Positions 1-7,911 of a stretch of 27,580 bases of DNA are shown here, one piece after another. Each line of letters begins with the position of its first letter. Positions within the stretch are counted from its first letter, which is position 1. The DNA is from JBEEJZ01 sp046046915 (lineage in GTDB: Bacteria > Pseudomonadota > Gammaproteobacteria > Burkholderiales > Burkholderiaceae_C). The position numbers were made by a program, and so were the translations under genes. The notes under the pieces were generated by a model. It was not told the origin of the DNA. It saw nothing but the letters and a program-made list of their open reading frames with translations, and did no database searches. Location: the NCBI GenBank assembly GCA_046046915.1, contig JBJOIT010000038.1, positions 1 through 27,580 on the forward strand, in the 5' to 3' direction.

Positions 1-1
1 C

Positions 2-229
2 GATGACAGCCCCGAGGCCCACGGCCTCGGCTAGATCCTGGGCGGCGGCATGGTCGGTACCCACGCGGGAGACATGATCGGCGAAATTGCCCTGGCCATC
101 GAGATGGGCGCGGATGCCGTGGACATAGGCAAAACCATCCACCCCCACCCCACCCTGGGCGAAAGCATCGGTATGGCGGCGGAGGTGGCCCACGGAAGCT
201 GCACGGACTTGCCGCCAGCGCGGAAGTAA
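2..229 (+). pseudogene. lpdA: 3' end of dihydrolipoyl dehydrogenase gene with in-frame amber codon
   Basis: The visible frame encodes the C-terminal dimerisation end of dihydrolipoyl dehydrogenase, the FAD-dependent E3 subunit of 2-oxo-acid dehydrogenase complexes. The family signature is clear: ILGGGMVGTHAGDMIGEIA, then an acidic/Met helix, then the catalytic His-Pro segment KTIHPHPTLGES, ending TDLPPARK and TAA at 227-229. The codon just before ILGGG is TAG (32-34), where homologues usually have a Lys or Arg codon, so as read the protein would lose about 65 residues including the catalytic His. Either the gene is inactivated or the base is a sequencing/assembly error. The upstream part lies outside the window, so I cannot tell whether there are other lesions. 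A terminator follows 25 bases after the stop. Identification is strong; the pseudogene status is uncertain. Confidence 0.7.
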
Positions 230-253
230 GTCAGACTTCAAGCGGTCTCGATA

Positions 254-284
254 AAGCCCGAACTGACAACGGTTCGGGCTTTTT
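254..284 (+). terminator. Rho-independent terminator after lpdA
   Basis: A perfect 10-bp stem, AAGCCCGAAC (254-263) with GTTCGGGCTT (272-281), encloses an 8-base loop and runs into a short T tract. It lies 25 bases after the lpdA stop and fits intrinsic termination of that transcript. Confidence 0.85.
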
Positions 285-591
285 GCTGGCGAGCTCAGCA
301 TGGGCGCATGACAGATGAAATTCGAGTTGCGCCAAAAGACGGTCGGGGGCAGGTGAAAAATTTTTGGCCTGATTTAATCTTCAGAAACTGATCTGAATCC
401 GTTGCGCTCGAGGCGGTTCGCGCGTGTGCCCAGGTGGTTCGCTACCGCGAACTGGTTCAGTCGGCCAGCTGAGTTTCTGCTTGATGCGCGTTGTGGGCAA
501 CCTTGTTGATTCCAATCGCCTAACCCATGCAATACTCTCCCTTGCATCGGTGCAGTACTGCCGAACACCTACTCTGCGTCCATAGGCCTTC
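285..591. other. Gene-poor spacer containing a TolC relic
   Basis: I see no intact gene here. The stretch holds the 26-codon TolC-type relic described separately (392-469), an imperfect inverted repeat around it (382-394 and 467-479), and a 10-bp palindrome GCAGTACTGC at 552-561. The promoter for the following GGDEF-EAL gene should lie in its right half, but I found no convincing -35/-10 pair. Confidence 0.5.
392..469 (+). pseudogene. 26-codon relic of a TolC-family outer-membrane protein gene
   Basis: Read from TCT at 392, the sequence encodes SESVALEAVRA, then VVRYRELVQ near the end, and stops at TGA 470-472. It matches residues encoded at 4358-4435 in the TolC-OmpA gene at 23 of 26 positions. 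The nucleotide differences are mostly at third codon positions, so it diverged while still coding; it is not a recent copy of that gene. The preceding in-frame codon is also a stop (TGA 389-391), and no start or further TolC sequence is visible on either side. It is best read as a remnant of a third, deleted TolC-type gene. A 13-bp inverted repeat with two mismatches (CAGAAACTGATCT at 382-394 against 467-479) brackets it, which may be chance. Confidence 0.65.
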
Positions 592-2461
592 ATGAACATA
601 GACAACACCCGACTGCTTGGGCGCCTTCGCGGCTGGATGGATCAGCTGCAGGAACTCGACAGCAGCGCCAGCCGGCTTGATCGCGTAGGCCTTGTCGTTA
701 CGCTCGTCGTTGTCGCACTGTCGGGCCTGGTCATGGGCGTGGCGGGCACAGCGGGGCTGAGCCGGGGCATCAATACCTTTGCCGCCTACATTGGCGCACT
801 GGCCTACTCCGTGATGCTTTTGATCGTGTGGTTACGACCCCATGCCACCCAGGTAATTCGCATGGCTGCCAGTACCATCGGGGCGCTGGTGATGATTCGA
901 GCGGCCTGGGACAACGGCATCCTGCCTATGGCTGTTTGGCCAGCGGTGATTGCCTTGCTTCACGTCCTGCTGCGCCCTGTGCCGGCCCTGGTCGTCAGCG
1001 TCGCTGTGGTGGCCGCCTCGCTGATCGTCTTGTTCAACCGGGATCACGTCGTCGACCCAGCCCTGCTGCTCCGTCTGGTGCTGGCTTCGGTGGTGTCCAT
1101 TCTGCTGTGGCAGTTGACCATCCGTTTCTGGCGCAGGCAGACCCTGCACATGCGCAGCATCGGCACCGATATGTCCGTGGCCCTGGCGCAGCTCGACGCC
1201 GAGCGGCTGGACGCCCAGCAGCGCGCAGACCGGGCACTGACGACCGACATGCCCTCAGGCCTACTCAACCGTCGGGGATTCATCGCGGACCTTGAGCTGG
1301 CGCTGACAGCTGCGCCCTCAGCGGATGGCGTTCCGGCGGGTAGGGTGGTCGCGCTGCGCCTAAGCGCCTGGAACGAGGCCACCGTGCACCGTGATCCTGC
1401 CACGCAAATGCAATTGCTCCGTGCCCTGCTTGCGCGAATGCGCTCGCTGCAGTGGCCCGGCGCCTTGCTTGCTCGCAGCGCTTCCGACAGTTATCTGGTC
1501 TGGCTACCAACCGGCTCTGCGCTGCTTGTGGCCGACGAAGAGGTCGACGCTGTTGCGCAATTCGCCCGAAGACGGCGCTGATGCAGAAACGCTCATTGCC
1601 CACGCCGAGCTGGCTTGCATGGCGGCGGCGCGCCTGGGACAGGCCCACCCGCTGCGTTTTACAGTTTCCATGCTCAACGCCGTCGAGGAGCAGGGTCAGC
1701 TAGAGCAGGACATCGCAGGGGCCTTGCAGTTTGGGGGCTTCGAACTCCACTACCAGCCGCTGGTCTGTCCTGGTGAGGTCACTCTGCACAAGGCCGAGGC
1801 GCTGATTCGTTGGCATCATCCCACCCGGGGGAGCTTGTCACCGGTCATCTTCATTCCTCTGGCGGAGCGAAGTGAGCTGATCATAGGCATCACTGATTGG
1901 GTGCTGCGGGAAGCTGCCGAGCAAGTCAAGCGCTGGCGTGCCGCGCTGAATCCGGAGTTCCAGATCAGTGTCAATATGCCGCCTGCCTACCTGAACCTGT
2001 GCGTAAGAGACCAGGGCCGCATGCTCGAACGGCTCCAGGCGCTGCAGGTTCCTCCTGGCGCCCTGGTGCTGGAAATCACTGAGGGCGTGATGCTTGAGGT
2101 CACGATTGAGCTGCTTCAGGTCCTCAGCCTCTTGCGCGCACTAGGTTTCCAGATCGCACTGGACGATTTTGGTGTCGGGTACTCCAACTTTGGCCAGATT
2201 GACAAACTCAAGCTCGACTTCATCAAGCTCGACAAGAGTTTTGTAGATGATCTGGGCAAGATCGCCGATCGCGAGCCGATCTGCGAAGCCATCGTCACCA
2301 TGGCGCATCGCTTGGGTTGCAAAGTGGTCGCTGAAGGGGTCGAGACTGAAACGCAACGTAGTTTGCTTGAGGCCATGCAGGCCGACTATCTGCAGGGCGA
2401 CCTGTTCAGCAAGCCGTTGCCGGCCGTCGAGCTGGAAGCCTGGCAGGACGCCCGCCGCTAA
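592..2461 (+). pseudogene. Membrane GGDEF-EAL cyclic-di-GMP phosphodiesterase, frameshifted
   Basis: Two overlapping frames together make one protein. The first (ATG 592, stop 1579-1581) has about six hydrophobic segments, a short helical linker, and a GGDEF-like domain starting TDMPSGLLNRRGF. In that domain the signature position reads ASDSY instead of GG(D/E)EF, so it should not synthesise c-di-GMP. The second frame picks up at about 1550-1565 with the end of that domain (NSPEDGADAETL) and a full EAL domain ending at TAA 2459-2461. The EAL domain has EALIRW, SVNMPP, EITEG, DDFGVGY, FIKLDKSFV, AEGVET and QGDLFSKPL, so every usual metal-binding and catalytic position is present and hydrolysis of c-di-GMP is plausible. 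A single indel joins the frames. It may be a true lesion or a sequencing error; no slippery heptamer is evident. A free-standing start for the EAL part at 1391 is possible but its first 60 residues do not look like a domain. Confidence 0.75.
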
Positions 2462-2535
2462 GATCACAGAAAAGGGTTCCCATGTCATGGGTGGGCGCTG
2501 ACGCATTGCATGTGCGTGGCTGAGCGGTGCAGCGA

Positions 2536-2657
2536 TCAGGCGTACTGCCGCAACAGCTCACATATCAGCGCAGTCTCCCTACCGCGGATGCCCTGGCCGG
2601 CATGGACTAGCAGCACATAGGAGCCAACCTCCCAGTACCCGTGCCATACTAAATCCC
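2536..2657 (-). pseudogene. Antisense C-terminal coding remnant, unidentified
   Basis: Minus-strand codons from 2658 down to the stop (complement of 2536-2538) read WHGYWEVGSYVLLVHAGQG followed by IRGRETALICELLRQYA. The residue composition and the predominance of G/C at third positions look like real coding sequence, unlike the other frames of this spacer. No in-frame ATG is visible, and the reading runs back into the 5' end of the following diguanylate cyclase gene, so at most the tail of a former gene survives. I do not recognise the family. It lies in the 196-bp gap between the GGDEF-EAL gene and the cyclase. Confidence 0.35.
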
Positions 2658-3797
2658 ATGCGGCTAAATTTCCTATCTGAGATGAGTGCTCTCAACGAAA
2701 AAGCATTGCTTGAGACCGCTGGCCCGGTGGAGCGCTCGATCCTGGCTCACAGGCTTAATCGGAGCAACCAGACCATTGCCATTGTGCTCGGATGGCTTTC
2801 GCTGCCGCTGTTTGGCCTGATGCTAGTACTTGATTACAGCCGGCTTGAATCCGGCAGGTTTGTGCAATCACCCCTGTATCTGGCGCTTGCCTTGTTGCAC
2901 ATTTTGTTTGGCTTGAGCACGGTGCCCGCACTGCTGCTGTGGTGGCGGCAGCGCCGAGAGGCCAAGCAAGCCTCCTTCTTCTGGCTGAACCTGCATGTCG
3001 GACTTTTTTCTGGCTCACTGTTGCTGATGGGCTTGCTTGGCATTTTGGAACGGGGCTCGTTGGTGGTCATGGCCCTCGCCCTGATTTCAGTCAATTTGGT
3101 GTTTTTTGTACCGCTTAGGTGGCGCCACGCCTATAACGTCTGCGCCGTGGTGGGCAGCGCGCTGTTGGTGTTGTCACTGATGCAAAACGACGCGATCAGG
3201 ACGCTTGTTCTGTGTACCGAACTGCTGGCCCTGATAGTGACGGCCGGCTTTAGCGGTGGACTGCTCAACCGACAACGTGTGCAGTCGCTGCTTACCGAAC
3301 ACCAACTGGCACAGATGGCGCATGTGGACGCCTTGACCGGTCTGGCCAGCCGACGCAGGGTAGAGGAATTCCTGCGCCAGGAGATTGCCGGCCTTGAGCA
3401 AGGCCGGGCGCTGAGCCTGATCATTTTGGACATTGACCACTTCAAACAGGTCAACGACACCTTTGGCCACAACACCGGAGACGTCGTGCTTCGGGGCGTG
3501 GCCAGACTGATGCAGCAGCGTGTGCGTATGGATGACCTGATAGGTCGCTGGGGGGGCGAGGAGTTCTTGGTGATATGTGTGGGTTCACCCCTCACCGACG
3601 CTGTGGATTTGGCCGAACGCTTGCGTGAACGCCTGCTTCAGCACACCTTTGCAGAGGTAGGTACCAAGACCGCCAGCTTTGGGGTTGCCAGCGCAGCGCC
3701 AGGCGACACACCCGAGGCTCTGGTGGAACGGGCCGATCGTGCACTCTACGTGGCCAAACAGGCTGGCCGCAATCAGGTGTGCTCAAGTTCAGCCTGA
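2658..3797 (+). CDS. Membrane-bound diguanylate cyclase (GGDEF)
   Basis: This 379-residue protein should make cyclic di-GMP from two GTP at the inner membrane. Residues about 40-205 hold roughly six hydrophobic segments forming a sensor region that I cannot assign to a named family. The GGDEF domain starts at HVDALTGLASRRR (about 222). It has the metal-binding Asp258 in LDIDHFKQVND, an active-site GGEEF at 299-303, and an intact inhibitory-site RxxD (R290-D293) at the standard spacing, so product feedback is expected. The start at 2658 lacks a clear Shine-Dalgarno sequence; a second Met nine codons in (2682) is the alternative. It follows the broken GGDEF-EAL gene in the same direction and precedes the TolC-OmpA gene. 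Cyclase activity is well supported; the signal sensed is unknown. Confidence 0.92.
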   Translation: MRLNFLSEMSALNEKALLETAGPVERSILAHRLNRSNQTIAIVLGWLSLPLFGLMLVLDYSRLESGRFVQSPLYLALALLHILFGLSTVPALLLWWRQRREAKQASFFWLNLHVGLFSGSLLLMGLLGILERGSLVVMALALISVNLVFFVPLRWRHAYNVCAVVGSALLVLSLMQNDAIRTLVLCTELLALIVTAGFSGGLLNRQRVQSLLTEHQLAQMAHVDALTGLASRRRVEEFLRQEIAGLEQGRALSLIILDIDHFKQVNDTFGHNTGDVVLRGVARLMQQRVRMDDLIGRWGGEEFLVICVGSPLTDAVDLAERLRERLLQHTFAEVGTKTASFGVASAAPGDTPEALVERADRALYVAKQAGRNQVCSSSA

Positions 3798-3970
3798 CAC
3801 CTGGAAACCCCTAGAAGGGACAGTTTGCATCGTCTTTGAGCTCATCAATTGGGATGACCGCGCACATTTAAGCGGGCCTGGTTAATCAAGTAGCAAATAT
3901 CTTTCTGAACTCGTTAATAATCCAAGATGAATTTTTCAAGGGCTGGGATGGGTACTTCTCGGAATAAAGA

Positions 3971-5968
3971 ATGAAACTGAAAATTTGCATTTCACTGGTG
4001 GGATTGGCTGTTCTGGTCCTTGCGCATGCACAAGCCCAAACTTTGCCGGCCCCCTTGGTGCAAGCTGTCCGGACAGCTGTGGCCAGCAACCCAGAAGTGC
4101 AGGCCCGTTGGAATGGGTTTTTAGCTGCCGAGAGCGAACGTGATGCAGCGATGGGCGCCTACCGTCCTCAGGTTGATCTGACGGCTGGCGTCGGTGTTGA
4201 AGCCCGCTCCACGCCTGCATCTGACAGCAGCAGCTACGGCATCAACGGACAAAAAATTTCTCTTCAGCAGATGCTGTTTGACGGTGGATTGACCAACAGC
4301 GAAGTCAAGCGTCTGGGCTACGCTCGTCTGGCGCGTTACTACGAATTGGCCGAAGTTTCCGAGTCCGTGGCACTTGAGGCGGTGCGTGCATACGCAGACG
4401 TTGTTCGCTACCGGGAGCTGGTTCAGGCGGCCAGTGACAACTACGTCATACACAAACAGTCCGCCACCCTTGTGCAGGAGCGTGCAAAAGGTGGGGTCGG
4501 ACGGGGTGTTGATGTGGAGCAGGCAACAGGTCGTTTGGCGCTGGCCGAATCCAATTTGCTGACCGAGCTTGCCAACTTGCATGATGTCAGTGCCCGCTTT
4601 CAGCGCATTGTGGGTGAGGTGCCTGCAGGTCGATTGCCCGGTTTGCCTGAGGGGTTCAGCCTGGGCGCCTTGCCCAAGAACACGGATACCTTGTTCCGCG
4701 ATGGTCTCCAGGGAAGCCCGGTTCTAAATGCCGCCCTCGAACGGGTTCGTGCTGCCAAGCAAAGCATAGAGTCCCGAAAGTCAGCATTTCTGCCCAGGCT
4801 TGATGTGCAGGCGAGTGCTTCCCACGACAGCAACAGTGGCGGTGTCTCCGGCAGCACGTTGGTCAGCAACCTGCAATTGGCGCTTAACTTCAATGCGTAC
4901 CGGGGTGGCGCGGATGTGGCTCGAGAGCGTCAGGCAGTAGGACAAAAGGACGAAGCACGAGACCTACAAGAGAAAGCTTGCCGCGACGTGCGCAACACAC
5001 TGTCCGTTGCATTTAAGGATGTGCGCGTGCTGTCTGATCAGCAAAAATACCTGGATCAACATCGTTTGTCCACGGAAAAGTCCCTGGAAGCTTACCGGCA
5101 ACAGTTTGAAATTGGACAGCGAACCCTGCTGGACTTGCTCGACAGTCAGAACGAATTTTTCGAAGCTTCAAGGTCGTATATCAACACCCGCCATAACCAG
5201 ATCGTGGCCCAAGCGCGCACGCTGTCAGGCATGGGTCGGCTGGTGAGTGTGATGGGCGTAAACCGAGCCGATGTGCCAGATGCAAAGGGTGCTGGGCAGG
5301 ACCGCGATGGCGTTGACCCTGCAGACCTGTGCCCACTGACCGAGTCTGTGATTGACACGCTAGAAGCAATCAAAGCTGATTTGATGGCCAACCTGCCACC
5401 ACCAATGCCGAAAGCATCCAATGCAGCAGCGCCCTGTGACCGGGTGACCCTGTTGCCAGAAGCCGATGGCAAGGTCGGCGTGATGGTGATCAGGGATGGA
5501 AAGGGCGGGGAGGTCGTTCTAGACAAGGCTTATGGTTCCTCTGTCAATGACTGTGATCGAGTGAGTTTCCAGCAGTCCAGTGCTGCAGAAGTGAACGCTC
5601 GCTACAAGATCGTGACGGATGCGCTCCCCGCACCAGTGGCCTACTACCGTGTGAATTTTGTGGTCGGTACAACCAAGCTTTTGCCTGAGTCCAAGGGCGC
5701 GCTCTTGGCCATGGTGGAGGACTTCCGCAAGCGACCGGCGCCTGAGGTCACGATTGTTGGACACACCGATAAACTGGGCAACACGGCCTCGAATCGTGAG
5801 TTGTCCCGGCGCCGCGCTTTAGAAATTCAGCGAGTGCTGGTCGGTGAGGGCGGCGTCAAGTTGGAGGAGATCAGCACGGCCTGGCGCGGTGATCTGGACC
5901 CGCTACCTGGTACCGAGGGCAAACGGATTGAACCGCGTAATCGCCGTGTTGAGGTTAAATTGAAGTAA
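3971..5968 (+). CDS. TolC-family outer-membrane protein fused to OmpA peptidoglycan-binding domain
   Basis: The 665-residue product starts with a signal peptide (hydrophobic core LVGLAVLVLA, cleavage near AHAQA). Residues about 30-425 are a two-lobed TolC/OEP region of the type that serves type I secretion of large adhesins; the second lobe ends with the family signature IGQRTLLDLLDSQNEFFEA. A linker of about 130 residues with two cysteines follows. The last 110 residues are an OmpA-like domain with FVVGTTKLLPESKG, VGHTDKLGNTASNRELSRRRA and the terminal RNRRVEVKLK, which in this family binds peptidoglycan. The protein is thus about 200 residues longer than a plain TolC protein of this type. 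Inference: an export channel anchored to the cell wall. A FecR-domain gene follows 53 bases downstream in the same direction; no ABC transporter or membrane-fusion gene is adjacent. The start ATG 3971 is preceded by a weak GGA-type ribosome site. Confidence 0.9.
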   Translation: MKLKICISLVGLAVLVLAHAQAQTLPAPLVQAVRTAVASNPEVQARWNGFLAAESERDAAMGAYRPQVDLTAGVGVEARSTPASDSSSYGINGQKISLQQMLFDGGLTNSEVKRLGYARLARYYELAEVSESVALEAVRAYADVVRYRELVQAASDNYVIHKQSATLVQERAKGGVGRGVDVEQATGRLALAESNLLTELANLHDVSARFQRIVGEVPAGRLPGLPEGFSLGALPKNTDTLFRDGLQGSPVLNAALERVRAAKQSIESRKSAFLPRLDVQASASHDSNSGGVSGSTLVSNLQLALNFNAYRGGADVARERQAVGQKDEARDLQEKACRDVRNTLSVAFKDVRVLSDQQKYLDQHRLSTEKSLEAYRQQFEIGQRTLLDLLDSQNEFFEASRSYINTRHNQIVAQARTLSGMGRLVSVMGVNRADVPDAKGAGQDRDGVDPADLCPLTESVIDTLEAIKADLMANLPPPMPKASNAAAPCDRVTLLPEADGKVGVMVIRDGKGGEVVLDKAYGSSVNDCDRVSFQQSSAAEVNARYKIVTDALPAPVAYYRVNFVVGTTKLLPESKGALLAMVEDFRKRPAPEVTIVGHTDKLGNTASNRELSRRRALEIQRVLVGEGGVKLEEISTAWRGDLDPLPGTEGKRIEPRNRRVEVKLK

Positions 5969-6021
5969 CGGGTACCAAACCCCGGGACGTTTGTTTCTAT
6001 TTTTACGAGTGAAATGACGCT

Positions 6022-6486
6022 ATGAACACAATGTCGACCCCTCTGCGCCAGGCGCTTACTACAGGCTGCCTGGTCATCTCCAGTTTGCTGGTCCCGGAAG
6101 TGGCTTTCGCTCAGAGTATCGCTGGCGTCGTCAAAAATATCACGGGGTCAGCCTTGATTGTCCGAGGTGACAAGAATCTTCCAGTCGAGGTTGGCACGAA
6201 GATCTTGCCCGGTGACCTGGTTCGTACCTCGGGGGACAGCACTGTCGGTGTCACGCTTAAAGATGAGACGCGTTTGTCCATGGGAGCCAACAGCCAGGCC
6301 GCGCTGGAGAAATTTGCATTTAATGCCGACAGCCAGAAGGGAGGCATGACAGTGAGTGTCGTCAAAGGCACGCTTTCCATGATTTCTGGCTTGCTAGTCA
6401 AAACCAACCCCGACCAGGTTCTGATCAAAACGCCAACTTCCACGGCAGGTATTCGCGGCACTTATTTTGTTGTCGAGGTCCTTTGA
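6022..6486 (+). CDS. Secreted FecR-domain protein
   Basis: The 154-residue product has a signal peptide ending near VAFAQ and then a FecR domain. Its features are AGVVKNITGSALIVRGD, a PGDLVRTSGDSTVGVTLKD core, LSMGANSQAALEKF, and the closing motif TPTSTAGIRGTYF. The protein ends seven residues after the IRGT motif. There is no anti-sigma transmembrane layout and no sigma-factor gene nearby, so this is not a classical FecR regulator; it should be periplasmic or exported. The close spacing behind the TolC-OmpA gene suggests one operon. The LapA retention module has a broadly similar pattern, so a role at the export site is conceivable, but that is inference. Domain assignment is firm, function is not. 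Confidence 0.85.
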   Translation: MNTMSTPLRQALTTGCLVISSLLVPEVAFAQSIAGVVKNITGSALIVRGDKNLPVEVGTKILPGDLVRTSGDSTVGVTLKDETRLSMGANSQAALEKFAFNADSQKGGMTVSVVKGTLSMISGLLVKTNPDQVLIKTPTSTAGIRGTYFVVEVL

Positions 6487-6522
6487 AGTTGTCTTACCCA
6501 TGCATGAAAAATAGGATTCGGT

Positions 6523-7911
6523 GTGTGGGTGAGTGACTTGTGGCCTTGGCTGATGCTGATACTGGCATTGGCCAACGCCTTGATACTGTTTTGGCTCATC
6601 AAAAAAACACGTAGCGCCAATCTCGACGGTGAACTCCAGCAGCGCCATCAGGCAGTCATGCTTGCGATGGAAGCGCAACAAGCCAGTGCGGAGCGTATGG
6701 AGCGCGCACTGCGCCACGAGGTGCTGTCCTCGGCAAGTGCCTTGCGTCTGGAGTTGAGCCAAACCCTGGCCACATTCCAGCAGACCTGGGTCGCGCAGTC
6801 ATCCGAGGCGACACGTACGCAAAACAGCCAGATCGATGCATTCGGTCACCAGCTAACAGTCCTCCAGAAAACGCTGGGAGACACACTACACCAGCAGCTC
6901 GGTGCCCTGAGTGAGAGCAATTTGAGACGTATGTCGGAAGTCCGGCAGACCTTGGAGACCCAGCTGGCTCAGTTACAGAGCAGCAATGCCCTGAAGCTGG
7001 ATGAAATGCGAACAACGGTCGATGAAAAATTGCAATCGACCCTTCAAGCGCGCCTGGGCGAAAGCTTCAAGCAAGTGGCAGAGCGCCTGGAGCAAGTTCA
7101 CAAAGGCCTGGGAGAAATGCAATCCTTGGCACAGGGCGTGGGCGACCTCAAGCACCTTTTGACCAACGTTAAAACGCGTGGCATGTATGGTGAGGCGCAA
7201 CTTGCAGCCTTACTGGAACAGGTTTTCGTCCCAGACCAGTACGCGGCCCAAGTGGCCACTCGGCCTGGAAGCAAAAATGTCGTGGACTTTGCGATCAAGT
7301 TGCCCGGGCAAAAGGATGGTGGCGATCCCCTGTGGTTACCCATTGATGCCAAGTTTCCCAATGAAGACTACGAACGCCTGCTGGACGCACAGGGGCGGGC
7401 TGATGGCCCTGCTGCAGACGCTGCGGCGAAAGGCCTTGAGGCTCGTATTCGGCTGGAAGCACGCTCGATCAGCGAAAAGTACATTGAACCTCCTCACACG
7501 ACCGACTTTGCCATTTTGTTTTTGCCGACCGAGGGTCTGTATGCTGAAGTGCTGCGCAGGCCCGGACTGATGGAAGCCTTGCACCGGGAGCATCGCATCA
7601 CCCTGGCCGGGCCGACCACCCTTCTGGCCATGCTGGGTTCTTTGCAAATGGGCTTTCGCACCTTGGCGTTGGAGAAGCGTTCCAGCGAGGTTTGGCAGGT
7701 GTTGGGAGCCGTCAAAACGGAGTTTGGCAAGTTCGGGGACGTACTGGCAAAAGTCAAGGCACAGACCGAGACGGTGCTTAAGACGCTGGACAGCGCGGAG
7801 GTCCGCAGTCGCGCCATGGGCCGGGCTTTGAAGCAAGTTCAGTCTTTGCCAGATCCCCAAGCACAAGCCTTGTTGCCGGGACTGACAGAGCCATTGAGCG
7901 ATTCTGAGTGA
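6523..7911 (+). CDS. rmuC: RmuC-family DNA recombination protein
   Basis: The 462-residue protein has an N-terminal membrane segment (WPWLMLILALANALILFWLI), a long Gln/Glu-rich coiled coil to about residue 200, and the RmuC nuclease-like domain. The domain shows TRGMYGEAQLAALLEQVF, the DFAIKLPG strand and LPIDAKFPNEDY, the D...D/E-x-K-type core. In E. coli, RmuC limits inversion at short inverted repeats; the biochemical activity is still poorly defined. The GTG start at 6523 is supported by AGGA at 6513-6516. The stop overlaps the start of the following MFS gene by four bases, which suggests translational coupling. Family assignment is secure. Confidence 0.93.
   Translation: MWVSDLWPWLMLILALANALILFWLIKKTRSANLDGELQQRHQAVMLAMEAQQASAERMERALRHEVLSSASALRLELSQTLATFQQTWVAQSSEATRTQNSQIDAFGHQLTVLQKTLGDTLHQQLGALSESNLRRMSEVRQTLETQLAQLQSSNALKLDEMRTTVDEKLQSTLQARLGESFKQVAERLEQVHKGLGEMQSLAQGVGDLKHLLTNVKTRGMYGEAQLAALLEQVFVPDQYAAQVATRPGSKNVVDFAIKLPGQKDGGDPLWLPIDAKFPNEDYERLLDAQGRADGPAADAAAKGLEARIRLEARSISEKYIEPPHTTDFAILFLPTEGLYAEVLRRPGLMEALHREHRITLAGPTTLLAMLGSLQMGFRTLALEKRSSEVWQVLGAVKTEFGKFGDVLAKVKAQTETVLKTLDSAEVRSRAMGRALKQVQSLPDPQAQALLPGLTEPLSDSE

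Noticed and set aside
552..561. 10-bp palindrome GCAGTACTGC as an operator
   Set aside because: A single short palindrome without a partner or a promoter next to it; it could be chance.
1391..1560. Separate gene start for the EAL protein at ATG 1391
   Set aside because: The first 60 residues in this frame are not domain-like, while the other frame here continues the GGDEF-like domain up to the frameshift.
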